51,400 bases of DNA, from positions 1 to 51,400 of the forward strand of contig JAHEJW010000019.1 in NCBI GenBank assembly GCA_024638655.1, given 5' to 3'. The translations under genes were made by a program, and so were the position numbers. This document shows, piece by piece, positions 8,906-17,210 of this stretch. The notes beneath the pieces were generated by a model. That model saw nothing but the letters and a program-made list of their open reading frames with translations. It had not been told where the DNA came from and did no database searches. The DNA is from a bacterium (GTDB lineage Bacteria; Actinomycetota; Acidimicrobiia; Spongiisociales; ZC4RG35). Positions within the stretch are counted from its first letter, which is position 1; each line of letters begins with the position of its first letter.

Positions 8906-8911
8906 CCTCCT
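8906..8911 (-). promoter_or_regulatory. Ribosome-binding site that decides the infC start
   Basis: AGGAGG is read on the minus strand, 7 nt before the ATC at 8898 and too far from the GTG at 8883. It is a strong Shine-Dalgarno in a region where many starts are coupled and lack one. Confidence 0.8.
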
Positions 8912-8919
8912 GTGATCGC

Positions 8920-8947
8920 AAAAAAGCAGCAGGCAAAAACCTGCTGC
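8920..8947 (-). terminator. Intrinsic terminator (attenuator) upstream of infC
   Basis: On the minus strand GCAGCAGG, a six-base loop (TTTTTG) and CCTGCTGC form a perfect 8-bp stem followed directly by TTTTTT (8925-8920). This is a textbook Rho-independent terminator ending 9 nt before the infC Shine-Dalgarno. Its position inside the leader, not at the end of a gene, suggests transcription attenuation of the infC operon. It could alternatively be the plain end of the rib transcript, but then infC would need a promoter within about 20 nt, for which there is no room. Confidence 0.85.
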
Positions 8948-9144
8948 CAACACCGGCATTGGCCGGCTCATCGATGACCTCGGCTCGCTGTCTGTCCCTC
9001 GGACAGATTGGAATTTCTGTCGAAACTCCTGCCTTCCTCGGGAGGCAGATGCGGCCGGGTGGGGAAGCAGCAGCTTCCGCTCTTGCTTTCAGTTGTGCGA
9101 GATAGGTTACCACCGGGTTATCCACATCCCACATCGGCCCGAAA

Positions 9145-9612
9145 TCACTGCCGTTCCAAGTCAGCCAACGCCTGGGCCAGGGCCACGGCGGCATCGACTG
9201 CCTCGAACCCCTTGTTGGCTTCGCCGTGCCCAGCCCGCTCCATGGCCTGGGAGAAGTCGTGGACGGCGAGGATCGCATTGGTGATCGGAGTCCCCGTCTG
9301 CAACGCCACCCTTGAGATTCCGGCGGAAGACTCGCGGACGACGATGTCGTAGTGATCGGTCTCACCTCGAACCACTGCGCCTATCGCCACTACCGCATCA
9401 CACCCCTTGCCCGTCAGGGCTTGCGCGGCAAGAGGCAACTCGAGCGCGCCGGGTACCGTCAACACTGTCACCCGGTCGACCCCCAGCTCTTCGCACCGTC
9501 TCTTTGCTCCCTCGAGAAGCCGATTCGTGATGCTCTGATTCCAGACTGCGACCGCGATGCCGATGTGAAGCCCCGCACCCTCCAGCTTTCCCTCGACCCG
9601 GGTTTCCCTCAC
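9145..9612 (-). CDS. ribH: 6,7-dimethyl-8-ribityllumazine synthase
   Basis: This enzyme condenses 5-amino-6-ribitylaminouracil with dihydroxybutanone phosphate, the penultimate riboflavin step; family members assemble as pentamers or 60-mers. The 155-aa product has the substrate-site segments [43 protein letters not shown] (catalytic His) and GTPITNAIL. It starts at GTG (9612), overlapping the ribBA stop as GTGA. It is last in the rib run, just before the infC leader. Confidence 0.97.
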   Translation of the reverse strand: MRETRVEGKLEGAGLHIGIAVAVWNQSITNRLLEGAKRRCEELGVDRVTVLTVPGALELPLAAQALTGKGCDAVVAIGAVVRGETDHYDIVVRESSAGISRVALQTGTPITNAILAVHDFSQAMERAGHGEANKGFEAVDAAVALAQALADLERQ

Positions 9613-10823
9613 TCGGCCCGACCCAAGTCGAGATCATGACCGAGCCGCTCGACCTTGGTCTCCAGGTAGCCCCGGTTCTCCTCTGTGGCCGAAACCGGTA
9701 TCGGGATCCGCTCGAGTATCGAGAGCCCGTAGCCCTCGATCCCGGCGCGTTTCGTCGGGTTGTTGGTCATGAGACGCATGGATCGGACGCCTAGGTCGTA
9801 GAGGATCTGGGATCCGACCCCGTAGTCCCGCGAGTCGACTGGCAAGCCAAGGTTGATATTGGCATCGACCGTGTCCAGCCCTTCGTCCTGAAGCCGGTAC
9901 GCAGCGAGCTTGTGCAGCAGGCCTATGCCTCTCCCCTCGTGGCCCCTGATGTATAGGACCACTCCCCGACCCTCCTCGGCTATCCGCCGTAGCGCCCAGT
10001 CGAGCTGCTCCCCGCAGTCACATCGCACGCTTCCGAAGACATCTCCGGTCAAGCACTCCGAGTGGACCCTGGTCAAGACCGCCTCACCGTCGCCAATGTC
10101 GCCCTTTACGAGAGCAACGTGCTGTCGCTCGTCGACGAGCGACTTGAAGCCGACAGCCCGAAAGTCACCGTGGCTCGTCGGAATCCTGGCTTCGACGACA
10201 CGCTCGATCAGCTTCTCCGACTTTCGCCGATAGGCGATGAGATCAGCGATCGTGCCGATGAGCAAGTCGTTCTCTTTGGCGAAGCGCTCCAGTTCTCCGA
10301 GCCTCGCCACCGTGCCATCGTCGTTCATCACCTCGGCAAGGACACCAGCCGGATAGCGGTCGGCTAGCTTCGCCAGATCCACGGCAGCCTCGGTATGCCC
10401 TGTCCGCTTCAGCACACCTCCCGGCTCGTACCGCAGCGGATAGAGATGCCCCGGACGTGCCAGATCTTCGGGCTTGGTGGCTGGATCGAGGACTGCTGCG
10501 ATCGTTTGCGCCCGGTCGGCTGCCGAAATGCCCGTGGTGGTGCCCTCGGTGGCATCGATCGAAACGGTGAACGCCGTTCTCCTCAGGTCTGTGTTCCGGG
10601 CGACCATCATCGGAATCTCGAGCTCGTCGAGACGCTCACCGGGCACCGAGAGACAGATGATTCCGCTGGTGTGGCGCAGCATGAAGCCGACTATGTCGGG
10701 CGTGGCGGCATCCGCCGCCAGGATCAAGTCGCCCTCGTTCTCCCTGTCCTCGTCGTCGACCATGATCACCATCTCACCGCGACCAATCGCGGCGATGATG
10801 TCTTGTACCGGTGCAAAGCTCAT
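9609..10823 (-). CDS. ribBA: Bifunctional DHBP synthase / GTP cyclohydrolase II
   Basis: This 404-aa fusion supplies both riboflavin precursors. The N-terminal RibB domain (about 1-200) makes dihydroxybutanone phosphate from ribulose 5-phosphate; it has [21 protein letters not shown] and the RPGHLYPLR / GHTEAAVDL segments. The C-terminal RibA domain (about 205-404) opens GTP; its zinc ligands are in [17 protein letters not shown], followed by GHEGRGIGL and GVGSQIL. ATG at 10823 overlaps the ribE stop (ATGA) and its own stop overlaps ribH. Confidence 0.97.
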   Translation of the reverse strand: MSFAPVQDIIAAIGRGEMVIMVDDEDRENEGDLILAADAATPDIVGFMLRHTSGIICLSVPGERLDELEIPMMVARNTDLRRTAFTVSIDATEGTTTGISAADRAQTIAAVLDPATKPEDLARPGHLYPLRYEPGGVLKRTGHTEAAVDLAKLADRYPAGVLAEVMNDDGTVARLGELERFAKENDLLIGTIADLIAYRRKSEKLIERVVEARIPTSHGDFRAVGFKSLVDERQHVALVKGDIGDGEAVLTRVHSECLTGDVFGSVRCDCGEQLDWALRRIAEEGRGVVLYIRGHEGRGIGLLHKLAAYRLQDEGLDTVDANINLGLPVDSRDYGVGSQILYDLGVRSMRLMTNNPTKRAGIEGYGLSILERIPIPVSATEENRGYLETKVERLGHDLDLGRAE

Positions 10824-11407
10824 TGATCCGCTCTCAGCAATCTCTCGACGTACTTCGAGAGAATGTCGACCTCCAGATTCACGACGTCACCTGTCTTCCG
10901 CAACCCGAGGGTCGTCACCTCGAGGGTATGCGGGATGAGAGCGACGCTGAAACCGGAGTCGTCCAGGCCGGCGATGGTGAGGCTTACCCCGTCGACAGTG
11001 ACCGATCCTTTCTCGACCAAGTACTTAACTAGGCCGTCCGGCACATGGATCGTCATGATCACGCCATCTTCGTCCCGCTCGATCGATCTGACCGTGCCTG
11101 TGCCGTCGACATGCCCCTGGACGATGTGGCCATCAAAGCGACCATTGGCAGGCATGGCCCGCTCCAGGTTGACTTGATCCCCCTCCGTGAGGGATCCGAG
11201 GTTGGTCCGGCTCAAAGTTTCCGGGATCACGTCGACTTCGATCGACCCGGTGTTGGCGAGCGCGGTCAGGCACACGCCATTCACGGCTATCGAAGCCCCG
11301 ACCGGGACAGGATCCCAGCCATCGACGAGGAGTTGCAGGCGGCGACCATCGTCGATGGCACCCACACCCTTGACGGTGCCGACTGCTTCGACTATTCCGG
11401 TGAACAC
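10820..11407 (-). CDS. ribE: Riboflavin synthase alpha chain
   Basis: This 195-aa enzyme dismutates two lumazines to riboflavin plus the pyrimidine precursor. Two tandem lumazine-binding barrels are visible: residues 1 to about 95, beginning [10 protein letters not shown] with [10 protein letters not shown], and about 98-190 with [13 protein letters not shown] and [11 protein letters not shown]. Start is GTG at 11407, giving the near-invariant MFTGI N-terminus. It follows ribD by 9 nt and overlaps ribBA by 4 nt. Confidence 0.97.
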   Translation of the reverse strand: MFTGIVEAVGTVKGVGAIDDGRRLQLLVDGWDPVPVGASIAVNGVCLTALANTGSIEVDVIPETLSRTNLGSLTEGDQVNLERAMPANGRFDGHIVQGHVDGTGTVRSIERDEDGVIMTIHVPDGLVKYLVEKGSVTVDGVSLTIAGLDDSGFSVALIPHTLEVTTLGLRKTGDVVNLEVDILSKYVERLLRADQ

Positions 11408-11416
11408 TTGGTACCC

Positions 11417-12484
11417 CTACCGTTCAGGTCTCTCGAAATCGACTCGAATGTCCGGACCGAGGCTGCGAATCGCGGTCACCCTTGCCGGGATGGCCTGGTC
11501 CAGTGTCTCGAACACCGCCTGAAGGGGAGGAATTCCTGACCCGCCTCCGATCATTGCCCCCAGATACAGGATCCCTCTGGTGACTACGCCGGCCCGCCAC
11601 CAAGCTCCGGCAAGCGTTGGTCCGCCTTCGAACAAGACATCGAGCAGTCCAACCTCTCCCAGCGCGGCCGCAGCCTGCCGAGGGTCCGGCCACCCGTTGT
11701 CATCCGGAGGTATCTCGAGCAACTCACCTCCCGGGAGGTCGACGCGAGACGTAGAAAGCACCAGCGGGTTTCGTGTCCAAATCCCCGCCGTTTCCGGCAG
11801 CGGCTGTCGGCCTGCGACGATCACCGGCCTGGGCTGCTCTCCGTCGTACCCCTCCGTCCTCACATCGAGACGAGGGTCATCCGACCTGAGCGTCCCTGCG
11901 CCCACCAGCACCGCGTCGGATCGAGCTCGGATCTCATGGGCATCTGTGCGCGCCTGCTCCGAAGTGATCCATCGAGATGACCGATCTCGGGCAGCTACCG
12001 ACCCGTCCAGCGTCATGGCGTATTTGAGGGTCACGAGTGGCATGCCCGTCTCCCTGTGATGGAAGTAGGCGGGATCGGCCTGCCGAACGTCTTCCGGTGC
12101 GAAATCTCCGACGACCTCGATCCCCGCGTCGCGTAGACGGGCAGCTCCCTTGCCCGCAACTCTCGGATCAGGGTCTGTGATCCCGAAGACGACACGCCTG
12201 ACTCCTGACTCGATGATCACATCCACGCACGGCGGAGTTCGACCGTGGTGGACACATGGCTCGAGAGTCACATAGAGCGTAGAGCCTGACGCACTGTCGC
12301 CGGACGCTTCGAGGGCACCGACCTCGGCGTGCTGCTCTCCGGGCCGAAGGTGGGAGCCCTCGCCCACGACTGCACCCGAATCGGTCACCACCAAAGCCCC
12401 CACACGCGGATTCGGATGGGGGCGATGCCGCACGGCGAGCTGGATGGCCCGGCGCATGTGGCGCTCGTCGAAGACCGACGCCAA
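11417..12484 (-). CDS. ribD: Bifunctional riboflavin deaminase/reductase
   Basis: This 355-aa enzyme deaminates the diaminopyrimidine intermediate and reduces its ribosyl side chain. The N-terminal CDA-like domain (about 1-145) has zinc ligands in HAEVGAL and PCVHHGRTPPC. The C-terminal DHFR-like reductase begins near 147 (PLVTLKYAMTLDG) and contains ITSEQAR, SDAVLVGAGTLRSDDPRL and LFEGGPTLAGAW. The start drawn is a TTG at 12484, directly after the TAA of the upstream regulator. An ATG nine codons later (MRRAIQLA) is possible but would trim residues before the first helix. Confidence 0.95.
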   Translation of the reverse strand: MASVFDERHMRRAIQLAVRHRPHPNPRVGALVVTDSGAVVGEGSHLRPGEQHAEVGALEASGDSASGSTLYVTLEPCVHHGRTPPCVDVIIESGVRRVVFGITDPDPRVAGKGAARLRDAGIEVVGDFAPEDVRQADPAYFHHRETGMPLVTLKYAMTLDGSVAARDRSSRWITSEQARTDAHEIRARSDAVLVGAGTLRSDDPRLDVRTEGYDGEQPRPVIVAGRQPLPETAGIWTRNPLVLSTSRVDLPGGELLEIPPDDNGWPDPRQAAAALGEVGLLDVLFEGGPTLAGAWWRAGVVTRGILYLGAMIGGGSGIPPLQAVFETLDQAIPARVTAIRSLGPDIRVDFERPER

Positions 12485-13414
12485 TTATCCCGTTCGACGG
12501 TCGATGCGGTATGTAGAGCCAGGCTGCTTCTTGGCGAATTCCTTCATCTCCACAGCGATCGCCGACGCCTCCCATTGAGTGCCGATGTCACGTACCTCTG
12601 TGGACGCTACACCCAGGGAGAGGGACACAACAGGGAAGGCATATCTCTCGCCGCGGCGATCGATGACCTCGATGTAACCGCGCAGGGCGTCGGCGGTGTC
12701 GTAGAGGTCGAGGATCCCGTCGTCGAAACGCTCGACGACCTCCTTGCAGTAGGCCTCGGCCATCTCGGGAGGGATTATGGCCACGAAGTCATCTCCTCCA
12801 ATGTGGCCCACAAAGGGGTTCTCGATCCCGAGGGCCTCGGCGGCGCCGGAAAGAGCGTCAGCGCAGAATCTGATCACCTCATCGCCTCGCATGAAGCCGT
12901 AGTGATCGTTGAAAGCCTTGAAGTTGTCCAGGTCGCCGTGCACCAGGGCGAAGGACTCACCGCGCCGGATGAAGTCTTCGATCTGGGCCGTGATCTTGAA
13001 GTTGCCGGGGAGACCGGTGAGAGGGGATAGATCCCGGGCCGCTTGGGTGCGTCTGAGCACTGCGCGAACTCGCGCAGCCAGCTCGGTGATGTCGAAAGGC
13101 TTGGTGATGTAGTCGTCGGCACCGAGCTCGAGACCGCGAACACGATCCTCAGGTAGACCACGAGCAGTCAAGAGGATGATGGGGATATTGGCCGTCGCAG
13201 CCTGGCTCCTCAGCCGGTGCAGTGCCGTCAAACCGTCCATCCGGGGCATCATGATGTCCAGGACTATGACCTGGGGAAGCTGTGCCGTTGCCTTCTGGAG
13301 GGCGTCCTCCCCATCGACGGCGGTCTCGACCTCGAACCCGTCCAGCTCGAAGTTCACCTTGACGACTGTGAGAATGTCTGGGTCGTCGTCAGCTACGAGG
13401 ACACGTTCATTCAT
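12485..13414 (-). CDS. Response regulator with receiver and GGDEF-type domains
   Basis: This is a 309-aa two-domain signalling protein. The CheY-like receiver (about 4-122) has the acidic pocket DDD (10-12 area), phospho-acceptor Asp53 in VLDIMMP and Lys105 in TKPFD. The GGDEF domain (about 130-300) has LTGLPGN and DLDNFKAFND (161-170), while the signature reads GGDDF (206-210) and not GG(D/E)EF. The RxxD inhibitory site normally five residues before the signature is absent (NPFV there). It may make cyclic di-GMP without product inhibition, or bind nucleotide without catalysis. ATG at 13414 overlaps rpe by 8 nt; its TAA directly abuts the ribD start. No histidine kinase is nearby. I know of no standard gene name. 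Confidence 0.9.
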   Translation of the reverse strand: MNERVLVADDDPDILTVVKVNFELDGFEVETAVDGEDALQKATAQLPQVIVLDIMMPRMDGLTALHRLRSQAATANIPIILLTARGLPEDRVRGLELGADDYITKPFDITELAARVRAVLRRTQAARDLSPLTGLPGNFKITAQIEDFIRRGESFALVHGDLDNFKAFNDHYGFMRGDEVIRFCADALSGAAEALGIENPFVGHIGGDDFVAIIPPEMAEAYCKEVVERFDDGILDLYDTADALRGYIEVIDRRGERYAFPVVSLSLGVASTEVRDIGTQWEASAIAVEMKEFAKKQPGSTYRIDRRTG

Positions 13415-14078
13415 TTCTCTCTGCTGCCCTTCTGATCTCCTTGACGGCATGGACCGGGTCGTCGGCGCGAAACACCGCCGAGCCTGCCACCAGCACGGAG
13501 GCGCCTGCCGCGCCGACCGTACCTGCGTTCTCGGGGCCGATGCCTCCGTCCACCTGAATATCGGCCCTCAATCCCCGGTTCTCAACCCATTCTCTGGCGG
13601 CCTCCACCTTGGGAAGGACACCTGGGATGAACTCCTGGCCACCAAAGCCCGGCTCAACCGCCATGATGACGATCAGGTCGCACGATTCCACAAACGGCGC
13701 CACCGCCTCAAAGGGAGTCCCCGGGTTGATGACGAGACCGAAATCCAGCCCGTGTTCTCTAGCTCTCATCTCCGTGGGCCCTGGATCGGGCACGGCCTCG
13801 ATGTGTGCCGTCACACCGTTGACCCCGGCTTCCGCCAACTCGGGAAGGTAGGCACCCGGATTGGTGGTCATGATGTGGCAATCGAGATAGAGGTCTGTGA
13901 CAGCGCGAACGCCCTCGATGACCGGTATTCCGAATGAGATGTTGGGGACGAAGTGACCGTCCATGACGTCTAGGTGGAGCCACTCGACGTGAGCCTCGAT
14001 CCCTGCGATCTCCTGGTCCAGGTGTGCGAAATCCGCGGCGAGCAATGAAGGGGCGATCTTGACCGATGCGGACATCAT
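13407..14078 (-). CDS. rpe: Ribulose-phosphate 3-epimerase
   Basis: This enzyme interconverts ribulose 5-phosphate and xylulose 5-phosphate in the pentose phosphate pathway; ribulose 5-phosphate is also the RibB substrate encoded downstream. The 223-aa TIM barrel has IAPSLLAADFAHL, HLDVMDGHFVPN with metal-binding His and Asp, DCHIMTTNPG, VMAVEPGFGGQEF-like (IMAVEPGFGGQEF) and QVDGGIGPENA. ATG at 14078 overlaps the fmt stop (ATGA). In M. tuberculosis an rRNA methylase gene (fmu/rsmB) separates fmt from rpe; it is absent here. Confidence 0.97.
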   Translation of the reverse strand: MMSASVKIAPSLLAADFAHLDQEIAGIEAHVEWLHLDVMDGHFVPNISFGIPVIEGVRAVTDLYLDCHIMTTNPGAYLPELAEAGVNGVTAHIEAVPDPGPTEMRAREHGLDFGLVINPGTPFEAVAPFVESCDLIVIMAVEPGFGGQEFIPGVLPKVEAAREWVENRGLRADIQVDGGIGPENAGTVGAAGASVLVAGSAVFRADDPVHAVKEIRRAAERNE

Positions 14079-15007
14079 CGGAGTTTATGCCCAGAGCCCG
14101 TGGTTCCCGCCTCGCGTCTCCTGCCCCTGAGCCAGTCTTCACCGCTCTGCGGTCTCCTACCCGGGGGCTGCAGCTCCAGCAATGCCACACCCCCGTCCTC
14201 AACCCCGACAACGGGCACTCCCCCATGTGCCTCCCAGGTGCCGGGTGCTGGGGCGGCCGAATGAGGCGCTGCGAGCAGGACCTTGTGACGGTCACCGTCC
14301 ATATCGAGCGTGGCGGCAGGATCAGGCGCAAGCCCGCGCACCCGGTTTACGAACTCAATCACCGAGCCGGCCTGCTCGAGAGGGCGATCCTCGGATGTGA
14401 TCTTGTCGGCGTAGGTGACTCCGTCGGAGGATTGATCGACCGGCTGAATCGTTCCCTCGACATAGTCCTCCAGGACGGCACCCAGCAACCGGGCGCCGAT
14501 CACGGCAAGCCGGGTCGTCAGGCTGCCGGCATCGTCCCCGGCAGGAATGTCGATGGCCTGAGCTGTCAGTACGGGGCCGGTGTCGAGCCCTTCGTCGAGC
14601 CGGATGATCGTCACACCGGTCATCTCATCGTCTGCCATCAGCGCTCGCTCGACAGGGGCGGCACCTCTCCAGCGCGGCAATAGTGAGAAATGCACGTTCA
14701 GGAACCCATGATCGGGGATGTCGAGCACCTCGGGCCTGAGGATCCGGCCGTAGGCGACCACGACCCCGACGTCGTAGGGGGCGGTGTTCTCCAGGGCTTC
14801 GCGCAGCTCCTCTCCGGAGTCCGGTTGAGCCACGGGCAATGACCGGGCCTCTGCCTCCTCCTTGACCGGCGGGGGCATCGGTCGCCTGGACCGGCCGCGG
14901 GGTCGGTCCGGCTGGGTCAGCACCAGCCCAACATCATGCGCCTCCGTCAAGACCTCGAGTGTGGGAATGGCTGCCAGTGGCGTGCCGAGGAACGCGATGC
15001 GAGTCAT
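14075..15007 (-). CDS. fmt: Methionyl-tRNA formyltransferase
   Basis: This enzyme formylates initiator Met-tRNA using 10-formyl-tetrahydrofolate. The 310-aa protein has the catalytic domain (about 1-205) with FLGTPLAAIPTLE, the hallmark NVHFSLLPRWRGAAPVERAL and IRLDEGLDTGPVL. A C-terminal OB-like tRNA-binding domain follows. It is coupled to def upstream (4-nt overlap), the common def-fmt pairing whose products respectively remove and add the formyl group. Confidence 0.97.
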   Translation of the reverse strand: MTRIAFLGTPLAAIPTLEVLTEAHDVGLVLTQPDRPRGRSRRPMPPPVKEEAEARSLPVAQPDSGEELREALENTAPYDVGVVVAYGRILRPEVLDIPDHGFLNVHFSLLPRWRGAAPVERALMADDEMTGVTIIRLDEGLDTGPVLTAQAIDIPAGDDAGSLTTRLAVIGARLLGAVLEDYVEGTIQPVDQSSDGVTYADKITSEDRPLEQAGSVIEFVNRVRGLAPDPAATLDMDGDRHKVLLAAPHSAAPAPGTWEAHGGVPVVGVEDGGVALLELQPPGRRPQSGEDWLRGRRREAGTTGSGHKLR

Positions 15008-15504
15008 CCGAGCCTCATCGTCTCCTCTCGCAACTCCTTCATGGCCTTCTTTCTCACCCTCTTGGGGAGACGGTCGATCAGAAGCCCGCCATTGAGATGA
15101 TCGACCTCGTGCTGGAGCACGCGTCCGAGCAGCTCATCGCCGGCATACTCAACCTCGTTCCCGTCGAGATCGATAGCCCGCACCCTGACGAAAGCGGGTC
15201 TGACTATCAGCCAGTAGTGGCCGGGAACCGACAAGCAGCCTTCCTCATACTCATGCTCGCCACCCGTCTCCACGATCTCGGGATTGATCATGACTCTCGG
15301 GCCGCGCTCGTCTTGAGCGTCGAAGACGGCGATTCGTCGCTGTACTCCGATCTGGTTGGCGGCCAAACCCACACCAGGAGCGTCGTACATCGTCTCGATC
15401 ATGTCCTGGGCAAGGGTCCTGACGGAGTCGTCGATCCCGACGATGGGCTTTGTCGTGCTTCGAAGCACCGGGTCGCCGAAAGTTCTTATTGGATAGATGG
15501 CCAT
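15004..15504 (-). CDS. def: Peptide deformylase
   Basis: This metal-dependent enzyme removes the N-formyl group from nascent proteins at the ribosome. The 166-aa product carries all three signatures: GVGLAANQIG (about 46-55), EGCLSVP (with the Cys ligand) and QHEVDHLNG (HExxH). Start is ATG at 15504. A 99-bp gap lies upstream, one of the few places in the window where a promoter could sit. Confidence 0.97.
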   Translation of the reverse strand: MAIYPIRTFGDPVLRSTTKPIVGIDDSVRTLAQDMIETMYDAPGVGLAANQIGVQRRIAVFDAQDERGPRVMINPEIVETGGEHEYEEGCLSVPGHYWLIVRPAFVRVRAIDLDGNEVEYAGDELLGRVLQHEVDHLNGGLLIDRLPKRVRKKAMKELREETMRLG

Positions 15505-15534
15505 GCGGTGGTGCGGCTGGGTCGAGAAGCGTAG

Positions 15535-15565
15535 AGCCTAAGCAGCATGCGGGTCTAGACGTCAA
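15535..15565 (-). promoter_or_regulatory. Possible promoter for def-fmt-rpe-rib
   Basis: In the 99-bp gap between priA and def the minus strand has TTGACG (15565-15560), 19 bp, then TAGGCT (15540-15535), about 30 nt before the def ATG. The -35 matches five of six bases. The spacer is long and the -10 is the loose TAnnnT type common in Actinobacteria, so this is tentative. The rest of the gap holds no gene. Confidence 0.4.
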
Positions 15566-15603
15566 GAGTGACCGCGAACCTCCTCGGTGCCTCTCACGGG
15601 CAC

Positions 15604-17172
15604 TCATAAATCGATGGGGTCGGCGTCGACTCTCACCGTTGCCCCTGCCTCACGCCAGCGCCCGACCAAGCCCCTCAGTTCAGCCCTTGCTTTGGCCAAG
15701 CGGCCCTGAATCAACCAGCGCATCCCATTGTCCAGCTTCAGAGGGCCGAGAACCTCGCAGTCTTGAAGCCCGCCAAGGGCAGTGTCGACGTCATCCGGCA
15801 CGTGATCCCGGATCTCGACAGCGATGATCTCGGTCGACGGCGGTGCCTCCGCGCGGCCTCGCTCGATCAGCACTCTTTCCAGGTATGGAATCGGATCGCC
15901 TCTCTTCAGGGTCTCGACGATGGGAAGGGAGACATCCAACACCTGGGCCATCATCCGATGACCGGACCCAGGGGCCAAAGCACTGGCTAGTCGAGCCAAC
16001 TGGCGCAAAACCTCCTCTGACGATCGATATCCCTGAGTAAGAAGAAGGCCGTCGACGTTTGCGGCAACTGTCAGGCCAAGGCCATCGATGCCGGCCAAGT
16101 CCCTCTCGGTTCCGACCGTTATGGCCCTACCGCTGGGATGTGGGCCCGCATCGGGTGCTCCGAGACGCGCGTTGATCTCGTGGACGCACTGGTCGACCAT
16201 CTTTCGAAATGTGAAGACGAAGCACCGCTCGCCACGCGACGCCACCGCCCTGAGGGCCGCGATCACGCTGTCGGAGATCAGCCCTGATCCCGGCGGCTCC
16301 TGGGATCGATCGACGATTTCGACCAGCGGCCAGGCCCGATTGCCCACCCGGACAACTTCAGCACCCGAAGCAAGAACCTCGACACTGGGAGTCGGGCCAT
16401 AGAAGATGGCGCCAAAACCCTCGACCAGCGACCGACGCCGGACGACATCCCGCACGTGCAGCGTCGGGGTCTGTCTCTCCTTCATGGCTCGTCGCCCCTC
16501 CTCAAGGACGACGACAAGAGACAGGCCGGCGATTTGCCAAGTCGCCGTGCGAGGGGTCCCAACGACCAGGCGGCCCGGAGCCTGAGCCGCTTCCCACCCT
16601 GCAGTGATAGCAGCGTCGTCCTCACCGGCCACGTCTACCAGAGAGCCCCCGAGCAGAGCCTCGGCGGAGGAGCGGATAGCCCCTACTTCTGCCGCGGTGG
16701 CGGCGATGACGAGTGCGGACCTTCCTGCGGTGATCAAGGGGCGAAGTGCCCCGAGCCAATCCAGTCTCTGCCAGCGTCCCACGAGCGCCTGATTGGGGCG
16801 TCTTCTGCCCTCGATCGCCGTTTCGACCAAGTCATCTATCGCGTGCTTCCCTCGACGGTTACCGGGGCGAATCACGGAAGCGGCCTCACTCAGACGCGGC
16901 AGGTTTGGAGGTGTCGCCTTCCCGAGGAGTACAGAGAGCGGAGCAACATAATGAAGTGCTGCCCATTCGAGAGTCCGGAACAGAGCCGGGTCGAAGACGG
17001 ACGAGTCCCCCGAAACCGCAGCAATCTCCTTGAGCTTGTCCTGTCGGTCGGCGGCCACTTCTACGATCCAACCGCGCACTCGCCTGCCCGAGAGAGGGAC
17101 GCGCACAATGCGACCGACTCTTGCGTCATCGGCCAGGTGCTCTGGTATCCGATACCAGAAGCCACGGTCCAC
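15604..17172 (-). CDS. priA: Degenerate, shortened PriA-like primosomal protein
   Basis: PriA reloads the replisome at collapsed forks. The ~522-aa product keeps the 3'-DNA-binding start (IVRVPLSGRRVRGWIVEV), the helicase-fold framework (VVGTPRTATWQIAGLSLVVV) and the C-terminal domain, but active-site motifs are gone. No Walker A is visible, and DEEH is replaced by L-E-E-G. The eight zinc-binding cysteines are missing: after FVFTFRKM the chain goes almost directly to INARLG and the VGTERDLAG segment. Actinobacterial PriA proteins are known to lack ATPase motifs; loss of the zinc domain as well goes further. The drawn GTG start is uncertain: in-frame codons upstream to about 17209 read EARVVPNVPTFAV, which looks like the true family N-terminus. 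No ATG, GTG or TTG precedes it; a CTG overlaps the metK stop. Confidence 0.88.
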   Translation of the reverse strand: MDRGFWYRIPEHLADDARVGRIVRVPLSGRRVRGWIVEVAADRQDKLKEIAAVSGDSSVFDPALFRTLEWAALHYVAPLSVLLGKATPPNLPRLSEAASVIRPGNRRGKHAIDDLVETAIEGRRRPNQALVGRWQRLDWLGALRPLITAGRSALVIAATAAEVGAIRSSAEALLGGSLVDVAGEDDAAITAGWEAAQAPGRLVVGTPRTATWQIAGLSLVVVLEEGRRAMKERQTPTLHVRDVVRRRSLVEGFGAIFYGPTPSVEVLASGAEVVRVGNRAWPLVEIVDRSQEPPGSGLISDSVIAALRAVASRGERCFVFTFRKMVDQCVHEINARLGAPDAGPHPSGRAITVGTERDLAGIDGLGLTVAANVDGLLLTQGYRSSEEVLRQLARLASALAPGSGHRMMAQVLDVSLPIVETLKRGDPIPYLERVLIERGRAEAPPSTEIIAVEIRDHVPDDVDTALGGLQDCEVLGPLKLDNGMRWLIQGRLAKARAELRGLVGRWREAGATVRVDADPIDL

Positions 17173-17210
17173 CGCGAAGGTGGGGACATTTGGGACGACC
17201 CGTGCTTCGG

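Larger units (their letters stand above)
8899..9144 (-). promoter_or_regulatory. Structured leader of the infC-rpmI-rplT operon
   Basis: This is the longest protein-free gap inside the main gene run, about 246 nt between the ribH stop and the infC start. Besides the terminator hairpin at 8920-8947 it can form CTGTCC-CTC-GGACAG (8992-9006), a GCCUCCC/GGAAGGC arm pair near 9030-9046 and a CCGGC/GGCCGG pair near 8953-8966. A structured leader ending in a terminator just before infC resembles the L20- or IF3-responsive leaders known in Firmicutes and Proteobacteria. I found no convincing -35/-10 pair, so where transcription starts is open. No small ORF stands out. Confidence 0.6.

Noticed and set aside
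11408-11416. FMN riboswitch controlling the rib genes
   Set aside because: The rib genes abut or overlap each other and the upstream regulator; no gap is large enough and no RFN-like conserved blocks are seen.
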